NCBI RefSeq assembly: GCF_043099315.1
Contig: NZ_CP170746.1
From: Chlorogloeopsis fritschii
Lineage (GTDB): Bacteria; Cyanobacteriota; Cyanobacteriia; Cyanobacteriales; Nostocaceae
DNA length: 64,000 nt
Strand: one strand, 5' to 3'
How positions within the stretch are numbered: the first letter of the stretch is position 1; every line of letters begins with the position of its first letter. A program made the translations under genes and the position numbers. The notes beneath the pieces are model-generated. The model was not told the origin of the DNA and searched no databases. It saw only the letters and a program-made list of their open reading frames with translations. Shown here in pieces: positions 50,339-60,658 of this stretch.

Positions 50339-51697
50339 TCACATAAATCCTGCCGATTCATACAAGCGTTTGAGCATCGCCATAATCTTATCACCATAAT
50401 CTAACTCTGCTGACCAGCGTCCTGATAGCTGATCTATTAAGGGAGCAACACCGCGTGTAACAAAGCGAAAGCGTGGATCTACGACTTCCTGTACTAAAGG
50501 TTCTAAACTAGCGTAAGCTTTTAAGTGTTGAATATGCGCCCTCACACCAACTCTGGCACTTTCAAAAGACGCTGCTTGTGTACCACCGCCAATAGTTCCT
50601 AAGCCTGCAAAATTATTTTGTTCGGGTTTGATGTCATTGCCAAATCGTAAAAACCCAGTTTCTACACACATTTGGCAGAAGGCAATGTCATAATTTACTC
50701 CTTCAATGGCAGCTTCTTCTCGATAGAGTTTCGCTATTTCAGGAAACTGTACTAAAGCATTTTCATTGTTGCTTTTGAGAAATATCTGTAACTGCACTTC
50801 TGAAGTATAACCCGGCGACATGATGCGATCGATTTGACCAGGACAAATTACTAAATTGGAGCGTAAGGTAACTGTACGAGTCGTATTATCCCAACTAACA
50901 GAAATATTAAAGTCCCGCAGTTCAATAGCTTTGACATAAACAACTCGTCGATAAGTGATGCGACGGACATTAGATGATTTCGACAGATCAATCCGCAAGC
51001 GATCTACTAAGTCAATCGGAATGTAAGCATTACCGTTAACGAGTATCCCTTGCTCGGCGTACTTTTGTCCGTTGATGTTGATATTAATGGGCGGAAACTT
51101 CGGTTCCTGTTCTTCTCCGGAGCCAGGATCGATAGTACGACTCCAAGCTGCTAGTGCATCAGCAATGCCAATGGCAAAGTCGCGACGGCGAGATTGCAGC
51201 AAAGAGCGATCGTCTGGGCTGGTTAAAAAACCAACCTGCATCAATAAAGAAGGCACGGTGATCTGGCGACAGAATGCCAAACTGCCCAAACCCGAATTAG
51301 TATCTGGCTTAACCCCACGATTAGGTAATTGGGGAACACGACGTAGCAATCCCACCAAAAGTAAATCGGCGTTAATCTTGCGCTCATCGTTGTTGGCAAT
51401 ATAAAAAACGCTAGCCCCGCGCACATCCGGGCTGCTAGCTGCATCGGCATGAATTTCTATCGCTACATCACCTCGACGAGCACGAGAATTTATCCATTCG
51501 ATAGTTTGTTTGGCACTTAAATCATCGGGAACTGCCAAAACACCAACATTCCGCGCCCGTAGTTCCGTTACAATTAAATCGCGCAGCAAAATCATTTCCT
51601 TAGCTTCTGTTGTACCACCCGCGATCGAGCCTGGATCGAGTTTTCCTGCTTCTTTGCCTCCGTGTGCTGCTGAAATAAAAATGCGTCCCATTTTCAA
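50339..51697 (-). CDS. N-acetylmuramoyl-L-alanine amidase fused to glucosaminidase domain
   Basis: 452 residues. Amidase_3 domain at about 4-190: IFISAAHGGKEAG, EAKEMILLRDLI, IEIHADAAS. A copper-amine-oxidase-like/SH3-like middle part (210-310) follows, then a glucosaminidase domain with FCQMCVETGFLRFGND and QNNFAGLGTIGGG. At the position of the catalytic glutamate in VExGF the sequence has LLMQVGFLTS (Gln). Peptidoglycan remodelling is the expected role; no signal peptide is evident. ATG at 51697 or 51691. Confidence 0.85.
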   Translation of the reverse strand: MKMGRIFISAAHGGKEAGKLDPGSIAGGTTEAKEMILLRDLIVTELRARNVGVLAVPDDLSAKQTIEWINSRARRGDVAIEIHADAASSPDVRGASVFYIANNDERKINADLLLVGLLRRVPQLPNRGVKPDTNSGLGSLAFCRQITVPSLLMQVGFLTSPDDRSLLQSRRRDFAIGIADALAAWSRTIDPGSGEEQEPKFPPINININGQKYAEQGILVNGNAYIPIDLVDRLRIDLSKSSNVRRITYRRVVYVKAIELRDFNISVSWDNTTRTVTLRSNLVICPGQIDRIMSPGYTSEVQLQIFLKSNNENALVQFPEIAKLYREEAAIEGVNYDIAFCQMCVETGFLRFGNDIKPEQNNFAGLGTIGGGTQAASFESARVGVRAHIQHLKAYASLEPLVQEVVDPRFRFVTRGVAPLIDQLSGRWSAELDYGDKIMAMLKRLYESAGFM

Positions 51698-51784
51698 TAT
51701 TTCCTTTAAGTAAAATAAATGTAATATTTCTTACTAGTTATTTTTGGCTTGGGAACAAGAATATAATAGCCATTAGAAGTCCTT

Positions 51785-51850
51785 TATTATTTGTCATTAG
51801 CAATTGATCTAAAGTTTAATGACCAATGATGAATGATTAATGACTAATGG
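51785..51850 (+). repeat. TTAGTCA-type heptamer repeats upstream of dnaG
   Basis: TTTGTCATTAGC and AATGACCAATGATGAATG units; same class as the nif spacers. Confidence 0.5.
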
Positions 51851-51856
51851 CTTAGT

Positions 51857-53803
51857 ATGAGTATTCCCCGTTTACACCCAGACACTATAGAGGAAATAAA
51901 ACAACGAGCTGACATTTATGATGTGATCTCGGAGCACGTTGTTTTACGCAGGCGGGGGAAAGATTTTGTCGGTTTATGTCCCTTCCACGAAGAAAAAACT
52001 CCCAGTTTCACCGTTAGTTCCAGCAAGCAAATGTATTATTGCTTTGGCTGTCAAGCGGGAGGAAACGCGATTAAGTTTTTGATGGATTTACACAAGCACT
52101 CATTTTCGGAAGTAGTGCTTGACTTAGCACGGCGCTACCAAGTACCCGTGCAAACTCTAGAACCCGAACATAGACAAGAATTTTCCAGGCAACTCTCGGA
52201 GCGATCGCAACTCTATGAAGTTCTCGCTTCGGCTTCCCAATTTTATCAGCACGCTCTCAAACAAAGTCAAGGAAAATTAGCTCTTGAATATCTGCGAGAA
52301 AAACGCCAACTTACAGATGAAACAATTGGGCAATTTAATTTAGGTTATGCTCCTGCTGGTTGGGAAACCCTTTATCGCTATTTGGTAGAAGATAAACGCT
52401 ATCCAGTTCAGCTTGTAGAGAAGGCTGGTTTAATTAAACCCCGCAAAGAAAGCACTGGTTATTACGATGTGTTTCGCGATCGCATTATGATACCAATTCA
52501 TGACATTATGGGACGCGCGATCGCTTTTGGTGGTAGAAGTTTGGGAGAGGAGCAACCAAAGTATCTCAATTCACCGGAAACTGAACTTTTTCAGAAAGGT
52601 AAAACTTTATTTGCACTTCATCAGGCTAAAGCTGGCATTTCTCAACTCGATCAAGCGGTGGTGGTAGAAGGATACTTTGATGCGATCGCCCTCCACGCAG
52701 CCGGAATTAACAACGTTGTCGCATCTCTCGGTACTGCTCTGAGTTTAGAGCAAGTGCGCTTGGTGTTGCGCTACAGCGACTCAAAACAATTGATACTTAA
52801 CTTCGATGCCGACAAAGCCGGGACTATTGCCGCCGAAAGAGCGATCGGAGAAATTGCCAACTTAGCATACAAGGGCGAAGTACAGCTCAAGATTCTGAAT
52901 TTGCCTGATGGTAAAGATGCTGATGAATACTTGCTTGCACGCAGCCCAGAAGACTATCGCCAACTGTTAGCAAACGCCCCTTTGTGGCTAGATTGGCAAA
53001 TTCAGCAAATAATTAAAAATCGGGACTTGAAACAGGCTACTGACTTTCAGCAAGTATCTCAACAGTTAGTAAAATTACTGAAAAATATAGAAAATAGCGA
53101 TACGCTTAATTACTACGTATCTCATTGTGCAGAAATATTAGCTCTGGGAGATACGAGACTTTTACCCCTAAGAGTAGAAAATCTCCTCACTCAAATTGCT
53201 CCGCAAAATAGCTATAGCTCTCAATCAGCCTATCTTCCTCGTCCAAAACAGCCTAGAATAACCACACAATCATCTACACAGGAAAGTAAAAAAACTACAC
53301 CAACACTAGAAAAGAGTCTTTTAGAACAAGCAGAGGCTTTGTTATTGCGAATTTACCTGCATTGTCCCGAACAACGTCAATTTATTACTGACGCCTTAGA
53401 AGAGCGAGATTTACAATTTAGCCTTTCCCATCATCGATTTTTGTGGCAACAGATTTTAGAAATTTCATCTGTTCCTTTGGAGCAAGAGCTAATCTCGACA
53501 GTGCAAGATAGATTTCTAGAGTTTCCTGAAGAAATAGAGTTAGTTTCCCATCTGTTTCATCTCAACGAGAAAAGCCAAAAAGAAATTCTGCGCACTCCCC
53601 AAGTAGTACAAGCAGCGATCGCTTGTATGGAACGCGTGTTAAGAGAAAAGCGCTATCGTCACTTCTTGGAATTGTGGCAGCAAACCGATCCACAAGTGGA
53701 GCCAGAGCGGTGGCAATCTTATTACCAAGCCTTTTATGCCGAAAAGCAGCGGTTGCAAGAATTAGATCGACAACGGCTATTTTCTTTGCCAGAGTTATTG
53801 TGA
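51857..53803 (+). CDS. dnaG: DNA primase DnaG
   Basis: 648 residues. Zinc-binding domain CPFHEEKTPSF...YYCFGCQAGG near 40-70; Toprim catalytic domain with VVVEGYFDAIAL and LNFDADKAG; C-terminal helicase-interaction region (LRIYLHCPEQRQFI onwards). Synthesises RNA primers for replication. Typical length. Confidence 0.96.
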   Translation: MSIPRLHPDTIEEIKQRADIYDVISEHVVLRRRGKDFVGLCPFHEEKTPSFTVSSSKQMYYCFGCQAGGNAIKFLMDLHKHSFSEVVLDLARRYQVPVQTLEPEHRQEFSRQLSERSQLYEVLASASQFYQHALKQSQGKLALEYLREKRQLTDETIGQFNLGYAPAGWETLYRYLVEDKRYPVQLVEKAGLIKPRKESTGYYDVFRDRIMIPIHDIMGRAIAFGGRSLGEEQPKYLNSPETELFQKGKTLFALHQAKAGISQLDQAVVVEGYFDAIALHAAGINNVVASLGTALSLEQVRLVLRYSDSKQLILNFDADKAGTIAAERAIGEIANLAYKGEVQLKILNLPDGKDADEYLLARSPEDYRQLLANAPLWLDWQIQQIIKNRDLKQATDFQQVSQQLVKLLKNIENSDTLNYYVSHCAEILALGDTRLLPLRVENLLTQIAPQNSYSSQSAYLPRPKQPRITTQSSTQESKKTTPTLEKSLLEQAEALLLRIYLHCPEQRQFITDALEERDLQFSLSHHRFLWQQILEISSVPLEQELISTVQDRFLEFPEEIELVSHLFHLNEKSQKEILRTPQVVQAAIACMERVLREKRYRHFLELWQQTDPQVEPERWQSYYQAFYAEKQRLQELDRQRLFSLPELL

Positions 53804-53914
53804 GAATGTACCTGCTGTCGGCTTAGTTGCTATAAAATCCGAAACTGAACATAGTTGGACTGTAGGTATCACTACAAAGCAACACACACCTCTGTTCAAC
53901 AAGTTTAAACAACT

Positions 53915-54400
53915 ATGATTCACCATATTTCAATTGCAGTTAAAAATCCTCAACACGTCGCTAGTGTGTTAGCAGAAATTTTGCGCGGCAAAGCCCTTCG
54001 TTTTCCTCCCGTTCCCGATAGTTACATGGTACTAGTAGGAGATGAATTTGGTACATTAATTGAACTTTACCCCTTGGGTGCGGAACTCATCCCAGATGCA
54101 TGGCAAGGACAAGCAGGATGCCAAATTAATGAGCATCCTTCTAACTACACATCCGTTCATGCAGCAATTTCTGTTCCTAGCAGCTTAGAGGAAATTGAAC
54201 AAATTGGCGCACGGGAAGGATGGCGAGTATTACCGTGCAACCGTGAGGGCATATTTGATGTCATCGAATTTTGGATTGAAAACCGCCTGATGCTGGAATT
54301 TCTGACTCCTGCGATCGCGCCCAAGTACCTCAATGCCTTCAGCCCAGAGCAATTAGAACTGTTTGCAGAGCAATTTGCTATGGCAGATGTACGTAAATAA
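53915..54400 (+). CDS. VOC/glyoxalase-like hypothetical protein
   Basis: 161 residues beginning MIHHISIAVKNPQHVASVLA and continuing MVLVGDEFGTLIELYPLG, which fits a vicinal-oxygen-chelate fold (beta-alpha-beta-beta-beta, with possible metal ligands His3/4 and Glu). Substrate unknown. ATG 53915; no strong ribosome site. Confidence 0.55.
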   Translation: MIHHISIAVKNPQHVASVLAEILRGKALRFPPVPDSYMVLVGDEFGTLIELYPLGAELIPDAWQGQAGCQINEHPSNYTSVHAAISVPSSLEEIEQIGAREGWRVLPCNREGIFDVIEFWIENRLMLEFLTPAIAPKYLNAFSPEQLELFAEQFAMADVRK

Positions 54401-55225
54401 TGCCGATAAATAATTTAGTTGAGTGGTAGGTACAACATCAAGCACCTACCGCTCTCAATTGTTCTTCTATACAAACTTTTTTTGTCTTGCCCTAATACAC
54501 TCTAAAACCCTACTGTTAGATTAGACCACAAATCGTAGGGGAGTCAGTTGCTCCACTTGGGGTTTCCCCAAGTGGAGCAACTGGCGTTGGGCATTGCCCG
54601 CCAAAGCCTATGTAGTAAGCATTTTAGATAGTGGTGAACAATGCCCACCTTACAGAAAACTGCTGTAAAATGAGATTATGATCTGGAGGCGTATCCAATC
54701 GCTAAAAGTAGACTCCGCTAAAATTTTCTTTTAAAGGCAGATCCAGTCAGCTTCCAATACTCTTTTCACTGCAATCACGCCTTTAATGGAACTGACTAAA
54801 TTAATGCGATCGGCTTTACCTGGATTAAGTCACCGCCCAAAACTTGAGGAATCTAACTGCATAAATCCGTGCTGACTCTGCACCACACCTGCACGGCAGA
54901 CAAGTCAGAATTTGTTCCAGTTCACGCTCGCCTATCGGTTACTTGTTAGGAATATTGCTGGGAAAATCTTATACTACGGTTAATCGATTAATTTTTTGTA
55001 TTTTGCGAAGTATGAACTTTTTTCTGATTAGTAAATGTGATAGCATCCCACTAATCACCTAAAAGCTATAAAACTATCGGTTTATCGTAGATTCATAGAT
55101 AATTCCCTAATCCATATCTGGAAAATTATCTGGAAAATGGTATTTACCTTAAAAATCTGATTTCTAAGTCATAGGGAACTTCCGAACACTATAGCCTTGC
55201 CAAGCAATCATAATTTGAGTTGAGT
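54401..55225. other. 825-bp gap with palindromes
   Basis: Contains a GGTAGGT...ACCTACC hairpin near 54426, the 18-3-18 palindrome at 54545-54583, a GGGCATTGCCCGCC stem with AACAATGCCCACCTTAC near 54585-54655, and then about 550 bp with only short open stretches. No gene supported. Confidence 0.5.
54545..54583. repeat. Perfect 18-3-18 palindrome
   Basis: CAGTTGCTCCACTTGGGG, loop TTT, then its exact complement. One of the longest perfect hairpins in the window. Not followed by a T tract. Confidence 0.65.
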
Positions 55226-55945
55226 ATGCTGCTAACTGATTTGCGAACAATTTACGAGCGCGATCCTGCTGCCCGTAACTGGGTGGAAGTCTTGTTCTGT
55301 TATCCTGGGCTGCAAGCCCTGATGTTCCATCGACTAGCACACTGGTTATATAAAAGGGGAATACCTTTTATCCCGCGCTTGATTTCTCAGATCAGTCGGT
55401 TTTTGACTGGCATTGAAATTCACCCAGGAGCAAAAATTGGCAAGGGTGTATTTATCGATCATGGCATGGGAGTAGTGATTGGGGAAACGGCGATTGTGGG
55501 CGATCGCGCTTTGATCTATCAAGGTGTTACTTTAGGCGGCACAGGAAAAGAAAACGGCAAACGTCATCCCACTCTAGGTAACAATGTAGTCGTGGGAGCA
55601 GGTGCAAAGGTATTGGGCAATATTCAAATTGGGGATAACGTTCGCATCGGGGCGGGTTCTGTAGTGCTGCGCGATGTACCTAGTAATACTACTGTAGTTG
55701 GAATTCCCGGACGTATCACTCGTCAAGACAAGTTAAAAGCCGATGTTTTGGCTCACAATCAGCTGCGCGATGTAGAAGCTGAAGCGATCCGAGCTTTATT
55801 TGAACGGGTAAAGGAACTAGAAAAACAAGTGGAGCAGTTGGAAACTAATTTACATCTGTCTACTACTGATGTATGTGTAGGCAACGAAATTAAATCCGAT
55901 AGTGATTTGGTAATTGAAGAGTTTTTAGATGGAGCAGGAATTTAG
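55226..55945 (+). CDS. cysE: Serine O-acetyltransferase
   Basis: 239 residues from ATG 55226 (MLLTDLRTIYERDPAARNWV). Makes O-acetylserine for cysteine synthesis. Hexapeptide beta-helix: GIEIHPGAKIGKGVFIDHGM, VVIGETAIVGDRALIYQGVT, LGGTGKENGKRHPTLGNNVV; the catalytic His/Asp pair is in DHGMG and KRHPTLG. Longer C-terminal tail than minimal CysE (residues 180-239, partly coiled). Confidence 0.93.
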   Translation: MLLTDLRTIYERDPAARNWVEVLFCYPGLQALMFHRLAHWLYKRGIPFIPRLISQISRFLTGIEIHPGAKIGKGVFIDHGMGVVIGETAIVGDRALIYQGVTLGGTGKENGKRHPTLGNNVVVGAGAKVLGNIQIGDNVRIGAGSVVLRDVPSNTTVVGIPGRITRQDKLKADVLAHNQLRDVEAEAIRALFERVKELEKQVEQLETNLHLSTTDVCVGNEIKSDSDLVIEEFLDGAGI

Positions 55946-56100
55946 AACAGATGGGGAATTTATGGAATGCCGAGCAGGTGGTTATAGCGATTTTCGGGTA
56001 AATGAACCACAGCTTTATTTGTCTCACGCAGAGACGCTCCAGGCGCAAAGAGTAATCAAGAGTGTGGTCTAAATAGATGAAACCTGCTGTAATTTTCCTC

Positions 56101-56340
56101 TTAGGATGCCCAACAACTTTTTTCAGGAAAGTTTCTCTGTTGCCAATGTCGGTAAATTTTGGCTGAGGCTCTCACAAACAAAGCTGAAGAATTATTAGTT
56201 GGGGCTGGTTCTATTTCTTTAACTTCACCGCTAAGTTTATCCAATTCTAGACGACCAAGTTTTTCTTCACTAGATCCAAAGTAGTAAACTACTTTTTTAT
56301 CATCTTCACTATCTTTCAAAAGAACCACATAAAAAGCCAT
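56101..56340 (-). CDS. Conserved hypothetical protein (79 aa)
   Basis: MAFYVVLLKDSEDDKKVVYY then FGSSEEKLGRLELDKLSGEV: a small beta-rich protein with one amphipathic C-terminal helix. I do not know a function. Full frame and plausible start at 56340. Confidence 0.6.
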   Translation of the reverse strand: MAFYVVLLKDSEDDKKVVYYFGSSEEKLGRLELDKLSGEVKEIEPAPTNNSSALFVRASAKIYRHWQQRNFPEKSCWAS

Positions 56341-56418
56341 ATCCGATTGTATTCCCTGATCGTGAAGATTTCTAAAACACTAATACTAGCTTACTCATTA
56401 AGCTATGACTATACAGCA

Positions 56419-56817
56419 CTACCCATCCAAGCAAACTGCATCCGCTTCTATTTCTATTAACATTGCCGGATCAATCAGAGATTTTACTTCCACCATAGTT
56501 GTAGCAGGTGGAGTCTCACCAAAAAATTCTTGATGCGCCTGCCCAAATTCAGCCCAACGGCTAATATCGGTAACAAACATCCGAGTTCGCACCACAGAAT
56601 TTATATCAGCGCCTAAATCTTGCAATGCTTTTTGAATAATTTCCAAACACCGTTTTGCTTGAGCATAACCATCATCAGGTGCAAATACTCCACCCTCTTC
56701 GGCAACTGGTGCAGTTCCAGAAATATAAATATGGTTTCCGACTCTGACGCCTCGACAGTAGCCTACCTTAGATTCCCAGAACGTACCAGAAAAAGCCCGT
56801 CTAATTTGCATTGTCAA
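56419..56817 (-). CDS. RidA family (YjgF/YER057c/UK114) protein
   Basis: 132 residues. RidA homologues hydrolyse reactive enamine/imine intermediates or have related roles. Signature blocks are VGNHIYISGTAPVAEEGG, VVRTRMFVTDISRWAEFG and PPATTMVEVKSLIDPAMLIE, the last carrying the conserved Arg/Glu region (here with Lys in place of the usual Arg near V-E-V). ATG at 56817 or 56811. Confidence 0.85.
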   Translation of the reverse strand: MTMQIRRAFSGTFWESKVGYCRGVRVGNHIYISGTAPVAEEGGVFAPDDGYAQAKRCLEIIQKALQDLGADINSVVRTRMFVTDISRWAEFGQAHQEFFGETPPATTMVEVKSLIDPAMLIEIEADAVCLDG

Positions 56818-56958
56818 CTAAGTTTAATGCCCACTGAGGGAATTTTATATCAAGTCCGTCTAATGAGTGAGAATAAACACTCGTGAAAACTCTCTGCGAC
56901 TCTGCGTGAGGTAAATTCCTACTTTTAATCAGCACGCCACTTCACTAGCATAACTCTT

Positions 56959-58038
56959 GTGCGAGATGAGATTATCCAAAGATTGGGAATGCGAGAACCA
57001 CGTATATTTGTGCGCGGTTTTGATCGCCCCAATATTTGGCTGGGTGTAGAGCCATTCCACGACGTCACTGAAAAGCAAAATGCTTTGATTAAGCGAGTGA
57101 TTGATGTCGAAAAGCCAGGTATAGTTTATGCGGCAACCCGTAAGCACAGTGAGGAAATTGCTGAAAAATTGTGCAAAAAAGGTGTGCAAGCCGTTCATTA
57201 TCACGCAGGAATGAAAGCAGGAGAACGAGAGAAAGTACAAACAGCTTTTATGGCAGATGAGGTAGAAGTTATCGTTGCCACCACTGCTTTTGGTATGGGA
57301 GTAGATAAACTCAATGTGCGCTTTGTCTTCCACTACGATATCAGCGATTCGCTCGATTCTTACTACCAGGAAATTGGACGTTCTGGACGGGATGGCGAGC
57401 AAGCAAAAGCAATTCTGTTTTACAATGCTCATGACCTCAACATCCGCCGTTTTTTTGCTAGTGGCGGTAAGGTAGATGTTGATGAGGTTTTACAAGTGGC
57501 TGAAGCAGTAAAAAACGTTGAGACACCACTAGAACCAGAAGATTTACAAAAACAAACAAAACTATCTGCCAGTAAAGTTACAAAAGTTCTCAGTCGTTTG
57601 GAAGAAGTAGAAGCAGTGGAAATTCTGCCAACGGGTGAAGTAACTCAAAGCGAGGCGGAAGTTAATCAAGAACAAGCAGCACAAGCAGCAGCAATAGCAC
57701 AAGAAAAACAGCAAAAATTTTTGCAATCTCGTTTAGAAATGATGCGGAATTATGCCGAAGTGCGAGATTGTCGGCGTAGATTTTTGTTGAACTACTTTGG
57801 CGAACCCCGACAGAAAGCTTGTGGATTTTGCAATAATTGCCAAGCTGGAATTGTCGTTGAAGAAAATCTACAGAATCAGCCTTTTGCCATCAATAGTGCT
57901 GTCATTCATACCAATTTTGCTAAAGGGCGGGTGCTGCGTTATGAAGGCGACAAGATGGTAATTCTGTTCGACAAAGTGGGATATAAAACCTTTGCTGTGG
58001 AATTGGTGGAGGGAATGTTGAAGCAGATAGATGAATAG
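56959..58038 (+). pseudogene. recQ: 5'-truncated RecQ helicase
   Basis: 359 residues from GTG, starting VRDEIIQRLGMREPRIFVRG, which is the end of RecA-like domain 1. Domain 2 (HYHAGMKAGERE, TTAFGMGVDK, EIGRSGRDG), the RQC zinc-binding domain (CRRRFLLNYFGE, CGFCNNC) and a C-terminal tail are intact. Walker A, the DEAH box and the rest of domain 1 are absent, and the upstream 140 bp do not contain them. Without ATP-binding it cannot be a helicase, so it is a gene remnant, although the remaining frame is undamaged. Confidence 0.8.
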
Positions 58039-58196
58039 CAAAGTTAGAATTTGCATCAGCCGCAATTCTACCTCTAGGAAGATGTTGAAAATTCCATGAA
58101 TAATGCAATGCTATGTTTTTCTCTTACTTAGGGTGATATTTAAAAATTGCTAAACTATGTAAATTTAAATATTGTTCAACAAACGTAGATAAATGG

Positions 58197-59657
58197 ATGA
58201 AGCAGAAAATTTCATCTCCTAAGTGGTACAAAATTTTCTTTAGCATTCGCGTCCGAATCTTAATTTGGTTTGTGCTGCTGATGGTTTTATCTGCGGTAAC
58301 ATCTATCTTTGTCATCCGTCATCTTCTCCTTGTTCGGCAAGAAAAGAGGATTGAAAAGTCTTTAATACAAGAGATAAAGGAATTTCAAAAAGTCGTGAGC
58401 GGGAGAAACCCCACTACAGGTAAGCCGTTTGGAAATGACGTGATTTCTATCTTTGATAAATATATGTCTCGTAACTTTCCTGACGACAACGAGTTTTTTA
58501 TTGCGCTTTTAAACGGCGAATTTTACAAATCAGACCCGAAAATTATCCCAGAATCTATATATTCAGATTCACAACTGTTAGAGTATTGGGCACAGTTGAC
58601 CCTGCCCACACAAGATAAACAGATCACTCCATCTGGTACTCTTGTCTATTATCTGGCTGAACCGGTGATCAGAGGGAAAAATCATGGAGTGATGGTAGTG
58701 GTTCATTCTACTGCCCTTGAGCATCAAGAGGTGAATGAGGCTATTTTCCTCATTATTCAGGTAATGTTAGTTGTCCTGGCTATAGTTTCATTGCTAGCCT
58801 GGGTTGTAGCCGGACGGCTAATTGTTCCCCTACGTTTACTCACCGAAACAGCTCGCTCGATTAGTGAGTCTGATTTGAGGCGACGTATCCCTGTTAAAGG
58901 TTCAGACGAAATTGCCGAACTAACTGTAACCTTCAATGAGATGTTAGAAAGGCTTGAAACCGCTTTTTCTAGCCAACGAGACTTCATCAACGATGCCAGC
59001 CATGAACTACGGACGCCAATTACAATTATCCGGGGTCATCTAGAACTACTGAGTGATGACCCCGAAGAACGACAAGAAACTATAGAATTAGTTACCGACG
59101 AGTTGGATCGGATGAATCGCTTCGTCGATGACTTACTGTTACTGGCTAAGGCAGAACAACCGGACTTTTTAAATTTAGAAACTGTAGACATTGGTGCGCT
59201 AACCGTAGAACTGTATGCTAAAACCCAAGCTTTAGCAGTTCGAGACTGGCGTTTAGAAGCTGTAGCTTCATGTCGGATTGTGGCCGATCGCCAGCGGCTG
59301 ACACAGGCAATTATGAATTTAGCTGTGAATGCTACCCAACATACTAAGGAGGGGGACGTAATTGCACTAGGTTCCGCATTAATAAAGAATCGAGTGCGTC
59401 TGTGGGTACGTGATACTGGCGAAGGTATCAAACCTAAAGACCGAAAACGAATTTTTCAGCGCTTTGCCCGCGGCTCTAACGGACGCCGTTCCGATGGCGC
59501 TGGCTTAGGCTTGGCGATTGTACAGGCGATCGCAGTTGCTCACGGCGGAACAATTAAACTCTTCAGTCGTCCAAAGGGTGGATCTACTTTTACCCTTGTC
59601 CTTCCCCTTGAACCCCCTCAGGAGGTATTAGTGAATGAGCAGAATTCTTATTGCTGA
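58197..59657 (+). CDS. Sensor histidine kinase
   Basis: 486 residues. Two transmembrane helices (about 20-44 and 180-205) enclose a 135-residue extracytoplasmic sensor region, then HAMP (206-258), phosphoacceptor H269 in ASHELRTPITII, and ATPase domain with NLAVNATQH, DTGEGI and GAGLGLAI. It overlaps the response regulator gene by 23 bp, so the two form a cognate pair. Signal unknown. Confidence 0.92.
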   Translation: MKQKISSPKWYKIFFSIRVRILIWFVLLMVLSAVTSIFVIRHLLLVRQEKRIEKSLIQEIKEFQKVVSGRNPTTGKPFGNDVISIFDKYMSRNFPDDNEFFIALLNGEFYKSDPKIIPESIYSDSQLLEYWAQLTLPTQDKQITPSGTLVYYLAEPVIRGKNHGVMVVVHSTALEHQEVNEAIFLIIQVMLVVLAIVSLLAWVVAGRLIVPLRLLTETARSISESDLRRRIPVKGSDEIAELTVTFNEMLERLETAFSSQRDFINDASHELRTPITIIRGHLELLSDDPEERQETIELVTDELDRMNRFVDDLLLLAKAEQPDFLNLETVDIGALTVELYAKTQALAVRDWRLEAVASCRIVADRQRLTQAIMNLAVNATQHTKEGDVIALGSALIKNRVRLWVRDTGEGIKPKDRKRIFQRFARGSNGRRSDGAGLGLAIVQAIAVAHGGTIKLFSRPKGGSTFTLVLPLEPPQEVLVNEQNSYC

Positions 59658-60303
59658 AGACGAATCTCGAATTGCTAGCTTTCTCCAGAAAGGTCTCAAG
59701 GCTAATGGCTTTACCACCTTTATCGTCAATGATGGTGAAGAAGCTATGCTCATGGCTAGCAGCGGTGATTTTGACCTGCTTATCCTTGACATCGGTCTTC
59801 CAAACAAAGACGGGTGGACAGTGTTGGAAGAATTGCGCGGTCAGGGGCAGCAGTTGCCTATCATTATTCTCACCGTTCGTGACAGTCTTAAGGACAAAGT
59901 TAGCGGTCTGGAAAGAGGAGCAGATGATTACGTTACTAAACCATTTCGATTTGAGGAGCTTTTAGCTAGGGTACGCGCACGGTTGCGCGATCGCTACTCG
60001 CCAACAGACAAAGATGAGATGATACTCTCAGCAAGTGATATTGTCCTTGATTTGCGTACTCGTAAGGTGAAAGTAGGCGATCGTCTAATTGAATTATCTG
60101 CCCGTGAATTTACCTTAGTTGAAACTTTTCTACGTCATCCCGAACAAGTCCTCAGTAGAGAACAATTACTAAGTCAGGTCTGGGGTTACGACTATGACCC
60201 TGGTAATAATATTGTTGATGTCTACGTAGGTTATCTTCGCAAGAAGCTAGGCAACAACTTTATTGAAACAGTTCGAGGCATCGGATATCGGCTGAGAACA
60301 TGA
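59635..60303 (+). CDS. OmpR/PhoB-type response regulator
   Basis: 222 residues. Receiver domain with acidic pocket (AEDE), phosphoacceptor D52 (LILDIGLPNKDGW), and YVTKPF lysine; C-terminal winged helix with SAREFTLVETFLRHPEQVLS and VDVYVGYLRKKLG. Partner of the upstream kinase. AGGAGGTATTAGTGA precedes the ATG. Confidence 0.93.
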   Translation: MSRILIAEDESRIASFLQKGLKANGFTTFIVNDGEEAMLMASSGDFDLLILDIGLPNKDGWTVLEELRGQGQQLPIIILTVRDSLKDKVSGLERGADDYVTKPFRFEELLARVRARLRDRYSPTDKDEMILSASDIVLDLRTRKVKVGDRLIELSAREFTLVETFLRHPEQVLSREQLLSQVWGYDYDPGNNIVDVYVGYLRKKLGNNFIETVRGIGYRLRT

Positions 60304-60658
60304 GAATTTTCTCATCTTTTTCTTAATTTAAATTAATCTTGATTTGAGAAAATAAACATTAGCAATCAGATTAACATCTGGTTAGCTACCAAACTGTATT
60401 CATGTTTACCAAAGGCAGATGCCATTAGAAAAAACAACAAAAAAAGGCTGTAGAGCGTCGAAAAAATAAAGGATTGAAGAATTATTCAGAATTCAGAATG
60501 AAGAATTTATTCTGAATTCTGTTTGATAAAAATTCAACCTCAAGATAGAAGAATAAAATATTTTTTAATTCTTCTTAGTTTATCTTGCCTGTTTTTTGTG
60601 ATTTGAGTTCCCTATTATCTAATCCAAAGAAATATTAAGTATTTGAGGAACAAAACTT
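60304..60658. other. Intergenic region with a palindrome and a lone NtcA-like box
   Basis: AATTCAGAATTCAGAATGAA is partly complementary to TTTATTCTGAATTCTG (60482-60521). GTATTCATGTTTAC at 60396-60409 fits GTA-N8-TAC, but no TAN3T element is at the right distance. No gene seen. Confidence 0.4.

Noticed and set aside
54660..54960. Possible decayed gene on the minus strand
   Set aside because: Short open stretches in different frames could not be matched to any family.
60396..60409. GTATTCATGTTTAC as an NtcA site
   Set aside because: Matches GTA-N8-TAC, but no TAN3T element lies 20-24 bp downstream; one such match is expected by chance in sequence of this length.
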